64,000 bases of DNA from Canna indica (lineage: Eukaryota > Streptophyta > Magnoliopsida > Zingiberales > Cannaceae): NCBI GenBank assembly GCA_034359265.1, contig CP136891.1, forward strand, positions 43,268,001 to 43,332,000, in the 5' to 3' direction. Below the pieces are notes generated by a model. That model was not told the DNA's origin and did not search any database. It saw only the letters and a list, made by a program, of their open reading frames with translations. The translations under genes were made by a program, and so were the position numbers. Below are positions 45,649 through 56,550 of this stretch, piece after piece. Within the stretch, counting starts at the first letter, position 1; every line of letters starts with the position of its first letter.

Positions 45649-46676
45649 ATGGAGGCCTTTTAATGCCGCATAGGAGTGGCAGTGGCAGCAACTCCGCAAA
45701 GTGTCGAGGTCGGGGCCGGGGTCCTGGGAGACCGTCACAGGCCCGGAAGGAACTGGGACAGTCCTAGGGTAGCACATCTTAAGGCAGTGAATGGCTCTAT
45801 GCTAGAGAGTGCACCATTTTTGGGAGCTACCTTTGTATGGGTGCTTGGATTAGAGATTCTTGCAATGTTTGCTTAGTATCTTGAATGATTCATTGGGTCT
45901 CGTCATATAGTTAAATATTTATGGTGCAGTTTGGTTAGTGTGGCCCTAGGAATCCTAGGGCGGCCGATTGATAGAGATCTACAAAAGGGATCTGTGGGGG
46001 TTGGCTGAGGGTAAATTTCTCCTATAGCTAAAATTTTGGATTGATTGAAGGATCTTTCCCTTAGATTTCAGGAACTATAAATTATGGGTGTAGAGCGACC
46101 TTATGTTTATGGGCCATGATTGTGTGCGGCCAGAGTTGAGAAGGACCAAAGCGGTTTCGCTCTGAGGCATATTTTGGGTGCGGACAGGTTGGGCACTTCA
46201 GAAAGGATTGTCCTGGCAAGGGCAGACAGTAGCCTGGTCAAACCAGAGGAAAGGCATCGATGTTAGTGGGTTCCGTAGCTTAGAGGGGTCAAACTCAGGG
46301 AGGAGGCCAGCGAGCTGGTGGTTCAAAGAAGGCTTGTTGTACGGGTGTTTGCTTTGAACCAAGAGGGAGCTGAGGCGTCCAGGGCAGTAGAGTCAGGTAA
46401 CCTTGTTATAGGTTATGCTATTGCGTATGTCTTTGTATCTGTATTGGTTGCTGCTAAGTTGTAAGGCAAACTCTCTGTGCTTGAATTGCCTCTTGTGGTG
46501 TCTATGCCTACGGGCGTTTCTGTGATGGCAGACACAGTCTTTTAGGGCTGCGAGGTTATCATTTGTGAGCATGTGTTGATAGCCGACTTGACACTTCTGT
46601 CGATGCTTTAGCTTGATGTAATTTTGGGCATGGACTGGTTGGCGGATCATTTCACCTCAGTGGATTGTACGGCTTA
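45649..46676 (+). pseudogene. gag-protease remnant, element B
   Basis: The gag start MEAF is followed at once by a stop. Scattered gag and protease pieces remain: VFALNQEGAEAS, LPLVVSMPTGVSVMADTVF, then LDVILGMDWLADHF, the chromovirus protease tail. The protease active-site region is lost (VFVSVLVAAKL where the DSGATHSF-type motif is expected) and there are many stops. The sequence ends at the deletion junction near 46683. Confidence 0.75.
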
Positions 46677-46683
46677 TTCCTGT

Positions 46684-47318
46684 AGGCTTAGGGCATGGTA
46701 GGCTTAGGCATGTTGTTCTTCACCATATGGGTATTGGCTGCCTTCGAGTAGGTAGTGGCCAGATGGCCTGATAACTAGTCGCACTTTCGTGACCTTATTC
46801 CTGTAGAGTTGAATGTTATGCTATTGCTTATCTCTGTGTTGTTTTATTGTGAGGGTCGCTAGAACCGCTCACTGAGTTCTTTGAACTCACCCACTATCGT
46901 TGTTTTATTTTGCAGAGCCTGACCGGTGAGGTGGGCTGGAGCACTTGGCGCAGCCGGAGGGCAGATGAGCCACTTGATCTCATAGCAGTCCTAGTTAGGG
47001 GTCGTAGTCGAGTCTGTAGTAGGTTATCATGCACTGTTGTTTTGGTATTTGGAGTTGTAGTCCCGTGGGGACATTCATGTTTTTATTCAATCTTTTATTA
47101 ATTAAAGAACTATTTCTCTTCGATTTATTTATTTCCGCACTTGAGCTATTTATTAAAACTTTGATGTTTTGAAATAAAAATATGTTTTGGTTCTTTTTAT
47201 TAATAAAACCTGTTGTTTATTCCACTATTTTATGAGTTGGTATGTGCATGGGTTAGACTATGGGGTACAGGCACGTATACCCCGGACGGTCACGTGACCC
47301 TGAACTTGGGGCGTGACA
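46684..47318 (+). repeat. Element B 3' LTR, last part only
   Basis: It starts at GGCTTAGGGCATGGTAGGC, about 20 bp downstream of where the hairpin array would end, and continues to GTGACA. It closely matches 44800-45436. Confidence 0.85.
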
Positions 47319-47323
47319 ATCTT

Positions 47324-49428
47324 CCTACCTACTTTTGTTGGTGAGTGGATCTACCCTCCCTTTTTCCGTGGTTTCTCGTGTTTGGGCTTTCTTTGAGTCG
47401 TTCTTAAATTTGGGTTCTTGTGAACCGTTCTTCCATCGATCTCTCAAATTCTCGTCGTTCTTTTTGATTGTCGTGTTTAAGGAGGCTCGAAAACCCTATA
47501 GGGCTCGACAACCCTAGGATGACCCTAGGAATGCTTGTCCAAGGTGGAGGGTTGGGTGCCCTCTAGGTGTTTGACAAAATGTCTAAGAGAGGATTCTTGT
47601 GAAATCTTGAGATCCATGTCATGATTTGTTTATCAATTTATGTAATCACATGTTAATGTATGCTTTATAAATAATCTGTGGTTATGAATAGAAATTATGT
47701 TTTACAAAAGATGAGGTTTTGATCTTGATGTCAAGCATGTTCTTGTGAGGGTTTCTTGATCATAAAGCTTGGTTCTTGCTTAAAGAAGATGTTGATGCAT
47801 GTTTGATCTTGATTAGCAAATTGTGAAGTTGTTTTTCTATGATAAACTTGTCGATATAAATCTGTGATGAGTGGAATTTAGGATCTATACTCTGTAAATT
47901 TCGGATTTCTTTCCATGTTATGCTAAAAACTCAAACTTGTTGGAGTTGTATGTTGTTTGTTGAATTTGTGCCGATTTTGATTTCTCTGTTGTGATGCGAA
48001 TAGATTATTGAATGCAGTCGTGTAACCTATCATTTTGACGAAAAAATATAGTTTGGAAACATAGGATACACTCTGGAGACCAAATTCTGGTTAGATACAC
48101 CAGTTTGGGGCTCAACAGTAAACTAAGAATAAAACCCTAAAACAAAACCCTAATTTTGGTGATGATAAATTTTAATGGCATAGTTAAAATGCAAGGGGCA
48201 GCATAATCTATTATGAACCAACAAATAAATGTTATGCATGAAATACAACCTCATGGGTCTAGACTTTGGGATCAGGCATTGGGTGTTGTGGAGTTTTCGC
48301 AATAGAGACATCCCTAAGACACCGTATGAGACACTTGACTTAGGTCATGTTGCGCCATCTCTTTTTGAATGGAGGAGAGGCTCGGTTAGGAGCCGGATTG
48401 CGGGCTAGGCCCGGAAGGTTGGATGACTAATTCCCAACCTTTGGAACAAGTTCGGATGGGCAAATCCCGATTGTTCACAAGATTCTATATTTAAAGGAAT
48501 AAGTTTGGATGGGCGAATCCCGATTATTCCTACATTATCTTTTGGAACAAGTTCAGATGTGCAAATCCCGATTATTCCTGTGTGGCCTCGTGGAATAAGT
48601 TCGAACGGGCAAATCCCGATTATTCCCGAGTTGCTTTTAAGGAATAAGTTTGGATGGACAAATCCCGATTATTCCTGTGATATCTTAAAGGGGCAAGTTC
48701 GGATGGACGAATCCTGATTATTCCTTCGCGTCTCGTTGAGCAAGTTCGGATGGGCCAATCCTGATTATCCTAGTATGTGTTGTTGCCTTAGGGAATGGTG
48801 GGCTTAGGCCTGTTATACTTCACTCCTAGAGTGATGGTTGCCTTCAGGCAGGTGGTGGCCAGACGACCTGATAGCTAGTCACACCCTCGTGACCTTATTC
48901 CTCTTTGAGATAGGTGTTTTGCTTATGCTTTATCTCTGTGATTGGTTTTTCGTGGGGGTTGGTAGAACCACTCACTGAGTTCTTTTTAACTCACCTATTG
49001 TCGTTTGTATTTGTTTTGCAGAGCTTGACCAGTGAGCTGGGCTGAAGCACTTGGTGCGGCTGGAGGGTAGAGGAGCTACATTGATCTCATAGCAGTCCTA
49101 GTTAGGGGTTGTAGTCAAGTTTGTAGCAGTTTGTCATGCACTTGTGATTTGATGTTTTGGAGTTGTAGTCCCGTGGGGACATTCATGTTTTATTGTTAAG
49201 AGAACTGTTGCTCTTTGATTCATCTTTTTTTGCTTCTTTCCGCATTTGAACCTTTGATAAAAACTTTACTGCTTATATGAAAACTGGTTTGGTTTTTCTT
49301 TTGAAATAAAACTTGTTTACTTCTTTTCGCTATATTTTGTTGTTGAGATGACATGTGCATGGGTTAGGCTGCGGGGTATAGGCACGTATACCCTGACCGG
49401 TCACGTGACCCTGAGTTGGGGCGTGACA
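47324..49428 (+). repeat. Element A 5' LTR, second part
   Basis: It resumes with CCTACCTACTTTTGTTGG after element B. Donor-like GTGAGT at 47341, hairpin array at 48443-48771, acceptor-like site ending at 49021, LTR end at 49428. Confidence 0.88.
48443..48771 (+). repeat. Hairpin array, element A 5' LTR
   Basis: About seven units with centres of the GTTCGGATGGGCAAATCCCG type. Arms pair as GGAACAA/TTGTTC and GGAATAA/TTATTCC. The last unit has lost its neighbour by a deletion that fuses two units (GAGCAA with TTATCC). Confidence 0.75.
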
Positions 49429-49431
49429 ATG

Positions 49432-49443
49432 TGATATTAGAGC
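49432..49443 (+). other. Primer-binding site, element A (mutated)
   Basis: TGATATTAGAGC, two changes from TGGTATCAGAGC. The leader that follows lacks about 110 bp present in the stub at 9425-9621 and in element B. Confidence 0.7.
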
Positions 49444-49532
49444 ATGTGGTTCGGTCTGACTACGACCTAGAGTTGTCACCGTATAGGGCATTGCTAGATT
49501 ATGATTTGTTTTTTTCTAGTGATTCCAGATTG

Positions 49533-50020
49533 ATGGAGGCCTTTGATGCTGCTAGGAGTGGTAGTGACAATAACTCTACTAAGCGCCGAGGCCGAGGCTG
49601 GGGTCGCGGGAGAACATCGCATGCCCGAGAGGATATGGGACAAGATCCCATGGTTGTACAATTGCAGGCCCGAGTGGTTGAGCTGACTGAGGCGCTCCAC
49701 AGGGAGCAGGAGTTGAGGCAGCAGCCACAACTAGTACCACCAGCACCCGAGGGTCGATCAGCTCACTCTGAGGGCACTCTCATGACAACGTATCCACAGC
49801 AGGGCGGAGGTCATAATAGTTCCAGAGACCATAGGGGTTCAAGACCAGGGGCGTCATCTGGAGGTCCGCAGTGGAGACCTGGGCCGCAGCAGTGTAACCG
49901 ATGTCACAGGAAGCACTAGGGAGCTTGTTGGGGACGTTTAGAGGTATGTTTTAGCTGTGGGCAGACTGGGCACTACAGAAAGGATTGTCCTAGCAAGAGC
50001 AATCAGCAGCCTGATTAGAC
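49533..50020 (+). pseudogene. gag: gag of element A lacking the capsid core
   Basis: The ATG at 49533 gives MEAFDAARSGSDNNSTKR, a Gly/Arg-rich stretch, then MVVQLQARVVELTEALHREQ, a short coiled coil usual in Tekay gag. It jumps directly to a Gly/Pro-rich spacer and the CCHC knuckle CFSCGQTGHYRKDC (about 49950-49991). The roughly 250-residue Retrotrans_gag capsid domain expected between them is absent. A stop at 49917 breaks the frame before the knuckle. Element A could not form particles on its own. Confidence 0.8.
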
Positions 50021-53000
50021 TAGAGGAAAGGCACCGATTTTAGTGGGTTCCATGGATCAAAGGGGTCAAACTCAGGGTGGAGGCTAGCGAGCTGGTGGTT
50101 CAAAGAGGCCCGTTGCATGGGTGTTTGCTATGAACCAAGAGGGCGCTGAGGCGTTCAGCGCAGTAGTGTCAGGTAATCTTGTTGTTGGTTCTGCCATTGC
50201 ATATGTCTTATTTGATCCGGGTGCTACACACTCTTTTGTATATGCTCTGTTTGTTGCTAAGTTGACAGGGAAACCCTCTGTTCTTGATTTGCCTCTTGTG
50301 GTGTCTACGCCTACGGGTGTTGCTGTGCTGGCAGAGACAGTCTTTCGGGGCTGCGAAGTGGTCATTTGTGGGCACGTGCTGATGGCCGAATTGACACTCC
50401 TGCCGATGCTGGAGCTTGATGTGATTTTGGGCATGGACTAGTTGGCAGATCATTTCGCCTCAATGGATTGCAAGGCTAAGAATGTGACCTTCAGTAAGTC
50501 CGGATTGCCCCAGTTCGCCTTCTAGGGTGAGGGAAGGGCAGAGCCGTTGATGGCGATTTCAGCTCTCAATGCCCGGAAGCTATTTTTGGGTGGATGCCAG
50601 TCCTTCTTGGCCTTTGTATCGATAGTAGAGGGAGGCGGAGGCACGGCTAGGGACATCGAGGGGAGGCCCGTAGTATGCGGGTTCTCTGATGTATTTTCGG
50701 AGGAGTTGTCAAGGTTGCCTCTAGAGAGGGAGATTGAGTTCTGTATAGATTTACAGCCTGTGTAAAGTCGATATCCATTCCACCCTATCGGATGGCACCA
50801 ACTGAGCTGAGGGAGTTGAAGTCCCAGTTGCAAGAGCTACTTGAGTCGGGCTTCATTCGCCCAAGTGTTTCGCCTTAGGGTGCTCCAGTACTCTTTGTGA
50901 AAAAGAAGGATGGGTCCTTGCGAATGTGCATTGGCTATCGGCAGCTTAATAAGTTGACGGTGAAGAAACGGTACCCGCTGCCCAGGATCGATGATTTATT
51001 TGATCAGCTTTAGGGGTTTTCCAAGATTGATATGCGATCAGAGTATCATTAGCTGAGGATCCGGGACAATGACATCCGTAAGACTGCTTTCAGGTCGAGG
51101 TATGAGCACTTTGAGTTCCTGGTGATGTCCTTCGGGCTGACTAATGCACCTGCAGCATTTATGGACATGATGAACAGAGTGTTCAGGAAATACTTGGATA
51201 AATTTGTGATAGTGTTCATTGATGATATCTTGACATAATCCAGGAGCATAGAGGAGCATGCTGAGCACCTGCATATGGTTCTAGAGACTCTCCGGGAGCA
51301 CCGCTTGTATGCCAAATTCTCCAAGTGTGAATTCTGTCTTAAGAGTGTGGGGTTCCTTGGCCATGTAGTGTTCAGGAAAGGGGTAAAGGTGGACCCCGCG
51401 AAGATAGAAGCATTTCAGAATTGGAAGAGGCCGACTAATGTTTTTGAGATTCGCAGTTTCTTGGGTTTGGTAGGTTATTACAAAAAGTTTAAGGAGAATT
51501 TCTCCAGGATTGCGGCACCATTGACCCGCCTGACTCAAAAGAAGGTCAATTTCGAATGGGACAGTAAGTGCGAGGAGAGCTTTCTGAAGCTCGGGAGGAT
51601 TTGTTGTTTATTGTGATGCCAACCGGGTCGGCTTGGGTTGTGTGTTGATGCAGAATGGCAGGGTGATAGCTTATGCCTTTCGGCAGTTGAAGGTCCACGA
51701 GAAGAATTATTCGAATCATGATCTTGAGCTATCAGCAGTGGTGCTCGCATTGAAGCTGTGGCGTCACTACATTTATGGCAAGGCTTGTGAGATATATACT
51801 TATCATAAGAGCCTCTAGTATTTGCTGACCCAAAAGAAGTTGAACCTGAGGCAGAGAAGATGGCTTGAGCTTTTGAAGGACTATGACTGCACGATCATGT
51901 ACCATTCGGGGAAGGCTAACGCGGTAGCTGATGCTTTGATCAGGAAGTCTATGGGTAGTCTGACGCATTTGGCAGTCAGGAGGAGGCCGTTGCCTCAAGA
52001 TTTGGCCATGTGTTTGGATGGCGGGGCATTCTTGTCAGTGTCAGCTTCTGGTGCGCTGGTGGCTCACCTAAGGGTGCAGTCCACTTTGGTTGACATGTTA
52101 TAGGCTGCACAGGACGAGGATGCTTTATGTGCACTCACTAAGGATCTGGCCAGGAGGGGTGATGCCGATAATGGCTTCGGTGTTGACTCGGAGGGCGTTC
52201 TGAGGTTTAAGAATAGGATGGTGGTGCCAGATATGGCCGAGGTTCGCAGGCAGGTGCTAGAGATGGCTCATTGATCCACATACACTATGCATCCGGGAGC
52301 CATAAAGATGTACCGAGATCTAAGGCAGAATTATCGATGGAAAGGCATGAAAAGAGAGGTGGCGAGTTCATGTCTAAGTGTCTGGTGTGTCAGCAGGTTA
52401 AGGCTGAGCATTTGAAGCTAGAAGGGTTGCTCTAGAACCTAGAAGTACTAGAGTGGAAATGGGAGAAGATAACCATGGATTTTGTGTCGTGGTTGCCAAA
52501 GTATAGGAAGGGCAATGATTCTATCTGGGTAGTGGTGGATTGTTTAATCAAGACGTCACATTTTATACCAATCAGGATGACCTTTTCAGTCGAGCTGTAT
52601 GCGAGGTTGTCTTGGATCGAATCATCACTTATCATGGTGTTTATGTTATGATCATCTAAGATCGGGTACTCAGTTCACGGCTCGATTTTGGCAGTCTTTC
52701 CAGGAGGCATTAGGCACTCAGGTTCGGTTCAGCACTGCATTTCACCCTCAGACAAATGGTCAGTCGGAGCGAACCATTCAGACGTTGGAGGATATGCTGA
52801 GAGCATGTGTTCTATATTTGGAGGGTAGTTGGAAGAGGCACTTACCCCTGATTGAGTTTGCCTACGATAACAACTATCATAGCAGCATCGGGATGACCCC
52901 ATTTGAGGCATTATATGGGCGGAGATGCAGGTAGCCTGTAGGTTGGTTTGAGGCAAGGGATTTCCTTATGATGGGACCTGACTTGGTTGAGGAGGCGGTA

Positions 53001-53519
53001 GAAAAGGTGAAGCTAATCAGGGAAAGGTTATTGGCAGCTCAGAGTCGTCAGAAGATTTATGCGAATGGAAAGGCCAGGGAGGTAGAGTTTGCTGAGGGGG
53101 ACATGGTGTTCCTCAAGGTGTCCCCTATGAAAGGGGTGGTGAGATTTGGTAAAAAGGGAAAGCTAAGCCCTAGGTTCATTGGATTGTTTCCTATTCTCGG
53201 GCGTAGGGTAGTTGTGGCATATGAGTTGGCCTTACCTCCCAGTATGGACCGAGTGCATCGAGTGTTGCATGTGTCTATGCTGAAGAAGTATATTCGGGAT
53301 GAGTCCCATGTGATTGAGCCTACTGTAGTGGAGGTGGATTTAGCAGTCTCATATGAGGAGCGACTAGTGGAGGTGCTGGACCGCCAGATCAAAAAATTGA
53401 GATCCAAGGAGATTCCTTTGGTTAAGGTCAGGTGGGAGCACCATTCCGGGCAGGAGGCCACTTGGGAGGTGGAGCAGGATATGAGCGAGTGTTATCCTTC
53501 GTTTTTGATGATCTGGTGA
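50021..53519 (+). pseudogene. pol of element A: protease, RT, RNase H, integrase, chromodomain
   Basis: Protease has DPGATHSF at about 50214 (DSG changed to DPG) and LDVILGMD. RT keeps the FIDDIL catalytic motif at 51215-51232 and LVGYYKKF, but has many stops (for example 50764 and 51236). RNase H reads [16 protein letters not shown] with YTYHKSL (YTDH changed). The integrase zinc region is frameshifted near 52370. The core resumes at 52650-52934 ([22 protein letters not shown] with the catalytic Glu). The C-terminal frame 52968-53519 ends in a type II chromodomain (IPLVKVRWEHHSGQEATWE), which in this clade recognises modified histone tails and steers insertion. The order PR-RT-RH-IN-CHD identifies a Ty3/gypsy chromovirus. 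Confidence 0.88.
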
Positions 53520-53576
53520 GTCCTTAAGTTTCTTTTTCTAAAATTTGGGGACGAATTTTCTTTATGGAGGGAGGAT
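53520..53576 (+). other. Polypurine tract region, element A
   Basis: A short 3' untranslated stretch ends in GGAGGGAGGAT directly before the LTR; nearly identical to 6579-6634. Confidence 0.7.
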
Positions 53577-56461
53577 TGTAATATCCTAGATATTTTATTT
53601 ATTATCCCCTTATTGTTTGTGTTTGCTATCCTGGCGGGCTAGTTCGAAGTCGAGTTGAGTCGACTCATGATCCGACGCGAGCTTGCTAGCTCGGGTGAGT
53701 AGGAGTTTAAGTTATGCAGTTTCTTTTCTTAATTGGATGAATTTATTTAATTTTATGTTATGTGTGTATGATTATTAAATTATGTCGCATATGGGTGTTT
53801 ATGTGGAGCATGGGGTTAGAGTGGGTTTAATTAAGTTTAGTTGGGTTAGCGGGTTCGAATTCGGCTTGAGGCGGATGCGGGTTTGCTAAGGGGTTTAGTG
53901 GAGTTAGGTTTGAGGAGAGAGTATAAAACCCCCTCCCCTTTGGCTTGCGGCTCCCCATTGGAGCCGCACAAGCCTTGAGAGAGGAGAAGAGCCGCTGAGC
54001 AGGAGCCAAGCCGCCCCTCCCCATCCCCCTCTCTTGCAGTCGCCAAGCCAAGCCCTTCGTCTTCTTCTTCCTTTCTCTCCCTCTCTTCCTCTCCCTTGGA
54101 AGCCAAGCCGTTGGCTTGAGGAGGAGCCACCGCCCCTCCTTTTCCTCTTCTTGGAGCCGTCAGCTTGAGGAGGAGCCTCCGCCCCCTCTTCCCCCATGGT
54201 GGAGCCGAGCCGCCACCTCTTGGAGCCGGATTCGAAGGCCGTCGATCGAGATTTCTCCTCTAATCTTCCTTCCTATTTTTTTTGGTGAGTGGATCTACCC
54301 TCCCTTTTTTCGTGGTTTTCTTGTGTTTGGGCTTTCTTTGAGCCGTTCTTGAATTCGGGTTCATGTGAACCATTCTTCCGTCGATCTCCTGAATTCTCAT
54401 TGTTCTTTTTGATTGCCGTGTTTGAGGGGGCCCGAAAACCCTCCTATGGGGCTCGGCAGCCCTAGGATGACCCCTAGGTGTTTGACAAAATGCCTAAGAG
54501 ATGATTCTTGTGAAATCTTGAGATCCATGTCATGATTTGCTTGTCAATTTATGTAATCACATGTTAATGTATGCTTTATAAATAATTTGTGGTTATGAAT
54601 AGAAATTTTGTTATACAAAAGATGAGGTTTTGATCTTGATGTCAAGCATGTTCTTGTGAGGGTTTCTTGATCATAAATCTTGGTTCTTGCTTAAAGAGGA
54701 TGTTGATGCATGTTAGATCTTGATTAGCAAATTATGAAGTTGTTTATGTATCATGAACTTGTCGATATAAATCTTTGATGGGGGGAATTTAGGATCTATA
54801 CTCTGTAAATTTCGAATTTCTTTCCATGTTATTCTGAAAACTCAAACTTGCTGGAATTTATGTTGATTGTTGAATCTGTGCCAATTTTGATTTCTTTGTT
54901 GTGATGCGAATAGATTACTAAATGCAATCGTGTAACATATCGTTTTGACTAGAAAATATAGTTTGGAAACATAGGACATACTCTGGAGACCAGATTCTCG
55001 TTAGATACACCAGTTTGGGGCTCAACAGTAAATTAAGAATAAAAGCCTAAAATAAAACCCTGATTTTGGTGATGATAAATTTTAATGGCATAATTAAAAT
55101 GCAAGGGGAAGCATAATCTGTTATGAACCAACAAATAAATATTATGCATGAAATAAAACCTCACTGGTTTATGACATTACGGGTCTAGAAGTTGGGATCA
55201 GGCATTGGGTGTTGTGGAGTTTTCCCAATAGAGACATCCCTAAGACACCGTAGGAGATACTTGACTTAGGTCATGTTGCTCATCTCTTATTGAATGGCGG
55301 AGAGACTCGGTTAGGAGCCGGATTGCGGGCTAGGCCCGGAAGGTTGGATGGCTAATTCCCAACCTGTGGAACAAGTTCAGATGGGCAAATCCCGATTGTT
55401 CCTGCCTATCTTCTGGAACAAGTTCAGATGGGCAAATTTCGATTGTTCCCAAGATTCTATATTTAAAGGAATAAGTTCGGATAGGCGAATCCCAATTATT
55501 CCTACGTTATCTTTTGGAACAAGTTTGGATGGGCAAATCCCGATTATTCCTGAGTGGCCTTGTGGAATAAGTTCAAATGAGCAAATCCCGATTATTCCCG
55601 AGTTGCTTTTAAGGAATAAGTTCAGACGGGCAAATCCCGATTATTCCTGTGATATCTTAAAGTGGAAAGTTCGGATGGGCGAATCCCGATTGTTCCTTCG
55701 CGTCTCGTGGAGCAAGTTCGGATGGGCCAATCCCGATTGCTCCCGAGTTTCTTTTATTAGCATAAGTTCGGATGGGCCAATCCCGATTATCCTAGTATGT
55801 GTTGTTGTCTTAGGGCATGGTAGGCTTAGGCCTGTTATACTTCATTGCTAGAGTGATGGTTGCCTTCATGCAGGTGGTGGCCAGACGACCTGATAGCTAG
55901 TCACACCCTCGTGACCTTATTCCTGTTTGAGATAGGTGTTTTGCTTATGCTTTATCTCTGTGATTGGTTTTTCGTGGGGGTTGGTAGAACCGCTGACTGA
56001 GTTCTTTTGAACTCACCCGTTGTCGTTTGTCTTTGTTTTGCAGAGCCTGACTGGTGAGGTGGGCTAGAGCACTTAGCGCGGTTGGAGGGCAGCGGAGCTA
56101 CATTGATCTCATAGCAGTCCTAGTTAGGGGTCATAGTCGAGTCTGTAGTGGTTTGTCATGCACTTGTGATTTGGTGTTTTGGAGTTGTAGTCCCGTGGGG
56201 ACATTCATATTTTATTTCAGGTTTTTTGTTAAGTGAACTGTTGCTCTTTGATTCATCTTCTTTTGCTTCTTTCCGCATTTGAATCTTTGATAAAAACTTT
56301 CCTACTTATATGAAAACTGGTTTGGTTTTTCTTTTGAAATAAAACTCGTTTACTTCTTTTCGCTATATTTTGTTGTTGAGATGACATGTGCATGAGTTAG
56401 GCTGTAGGATATAGGCACATATACCATGGCCGGTCACGTGACCCTGAGTTGGGGCGTGACA
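53577..56461 (+). repeat. Element A 3' LTR
   Basis: 2885 bp. TATAAAA at 53922-53928, donor-like GTGAGT at 54285, hairpin array at 55368-55793, acceptor-like CAG ending at 56043, LTR end at 56461. Confidence 0.9.
55368..55793 (+). repeat. Hairpin array, element A 3' LTR
   Basis: Nine units. Arms pair within units: GGAACAA/TTGTTCC (twice), GGAATAA/TTATTCC (three), GAGCAA/TTGCTC. A 167-codon open frame across it (55348-55851) is a by-product of the repeat. Confidence 0.8.
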
Positions 56462-56550
56462 AAACTGAAACATGTTCTATCACTGATATTTATGGTGAAT
56501 TCAACTCTGGTAAAACTCAATTGTGTCATACTCTTTGTGTCACTTGTCAG
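56462..56550 (+). pseudogene. RAD51: Captured RAD51 exon
   Basis: The frame reads [13 protein letters not shown] then [16 protein letters not shown] and is followed at 56551 by a splice donor GTATAT. It matches the Walker A exon of the eukaryotic strand-exchange recombinase RAD51 ([25 protein letters not shown] in the family); DMC1 differs at these positions. Arg of the RSGKT loop has become Asn; the catalytic GKT remains. The left edge of the exon was hit by gypsy element A, and a few codons lie left of 42019 (..GGAGAAAC). No other RAD51 exon is recognisable nearby, so this is a transposon-captured fragment, not a working gene. Confidence 0.8.

Larger units (their letters stand above)
42726..47318 (+). 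mobile_element. Tekay-type gypsy element B, internally deleted
   Basis: It begins TATAATATCC (first TG mutated to TA) at 42726 and ends GGGCGTGACA at 47318. Its perfect 5-bp target duplication is ATCTT (42721-42725 and 47319-47323). It holds a complete 5' LTR (42726-45436), a leader with gag/protease remnants (45437-46683) and then only the last 635 bp of the 3' LTR (46684-47318). One deletion removed the rest of pol, the polypurine tract and most of the 3' LTR. Confidence 0.9.
42020..56461 (+). mobile_element. Tekay-type Ty3/gypsy chromovirus element A
   Basis: 5' LTR (42020-42725 plus 47324-49428, split by element B), primer-binding site, gag with a core deletion, decayed pol with terminal chromodomain, polypurine tract and 3' LTR (53577-56461). 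Flanks AAACA (42015-42019) and AAACT (56462-56466) are a 5-bp duplication with one change. The two LTRs differ at about 17 of the first 165 positions by eye, mostly transitions, so the insertion is old. It sits inside the CACTA element, in or at the edge of the RAD51 exon. Confidence 0.9.

Noticed and set aside
55348..55851. 167-codon open frame with repeated NPDYS/ANPDCS-like words (also 48505-48717)
   Set aside because: It reads straight through the hairpin array; the repetition comes from the DNA units, the frame is not kept in other LTRs, and there is no start context.
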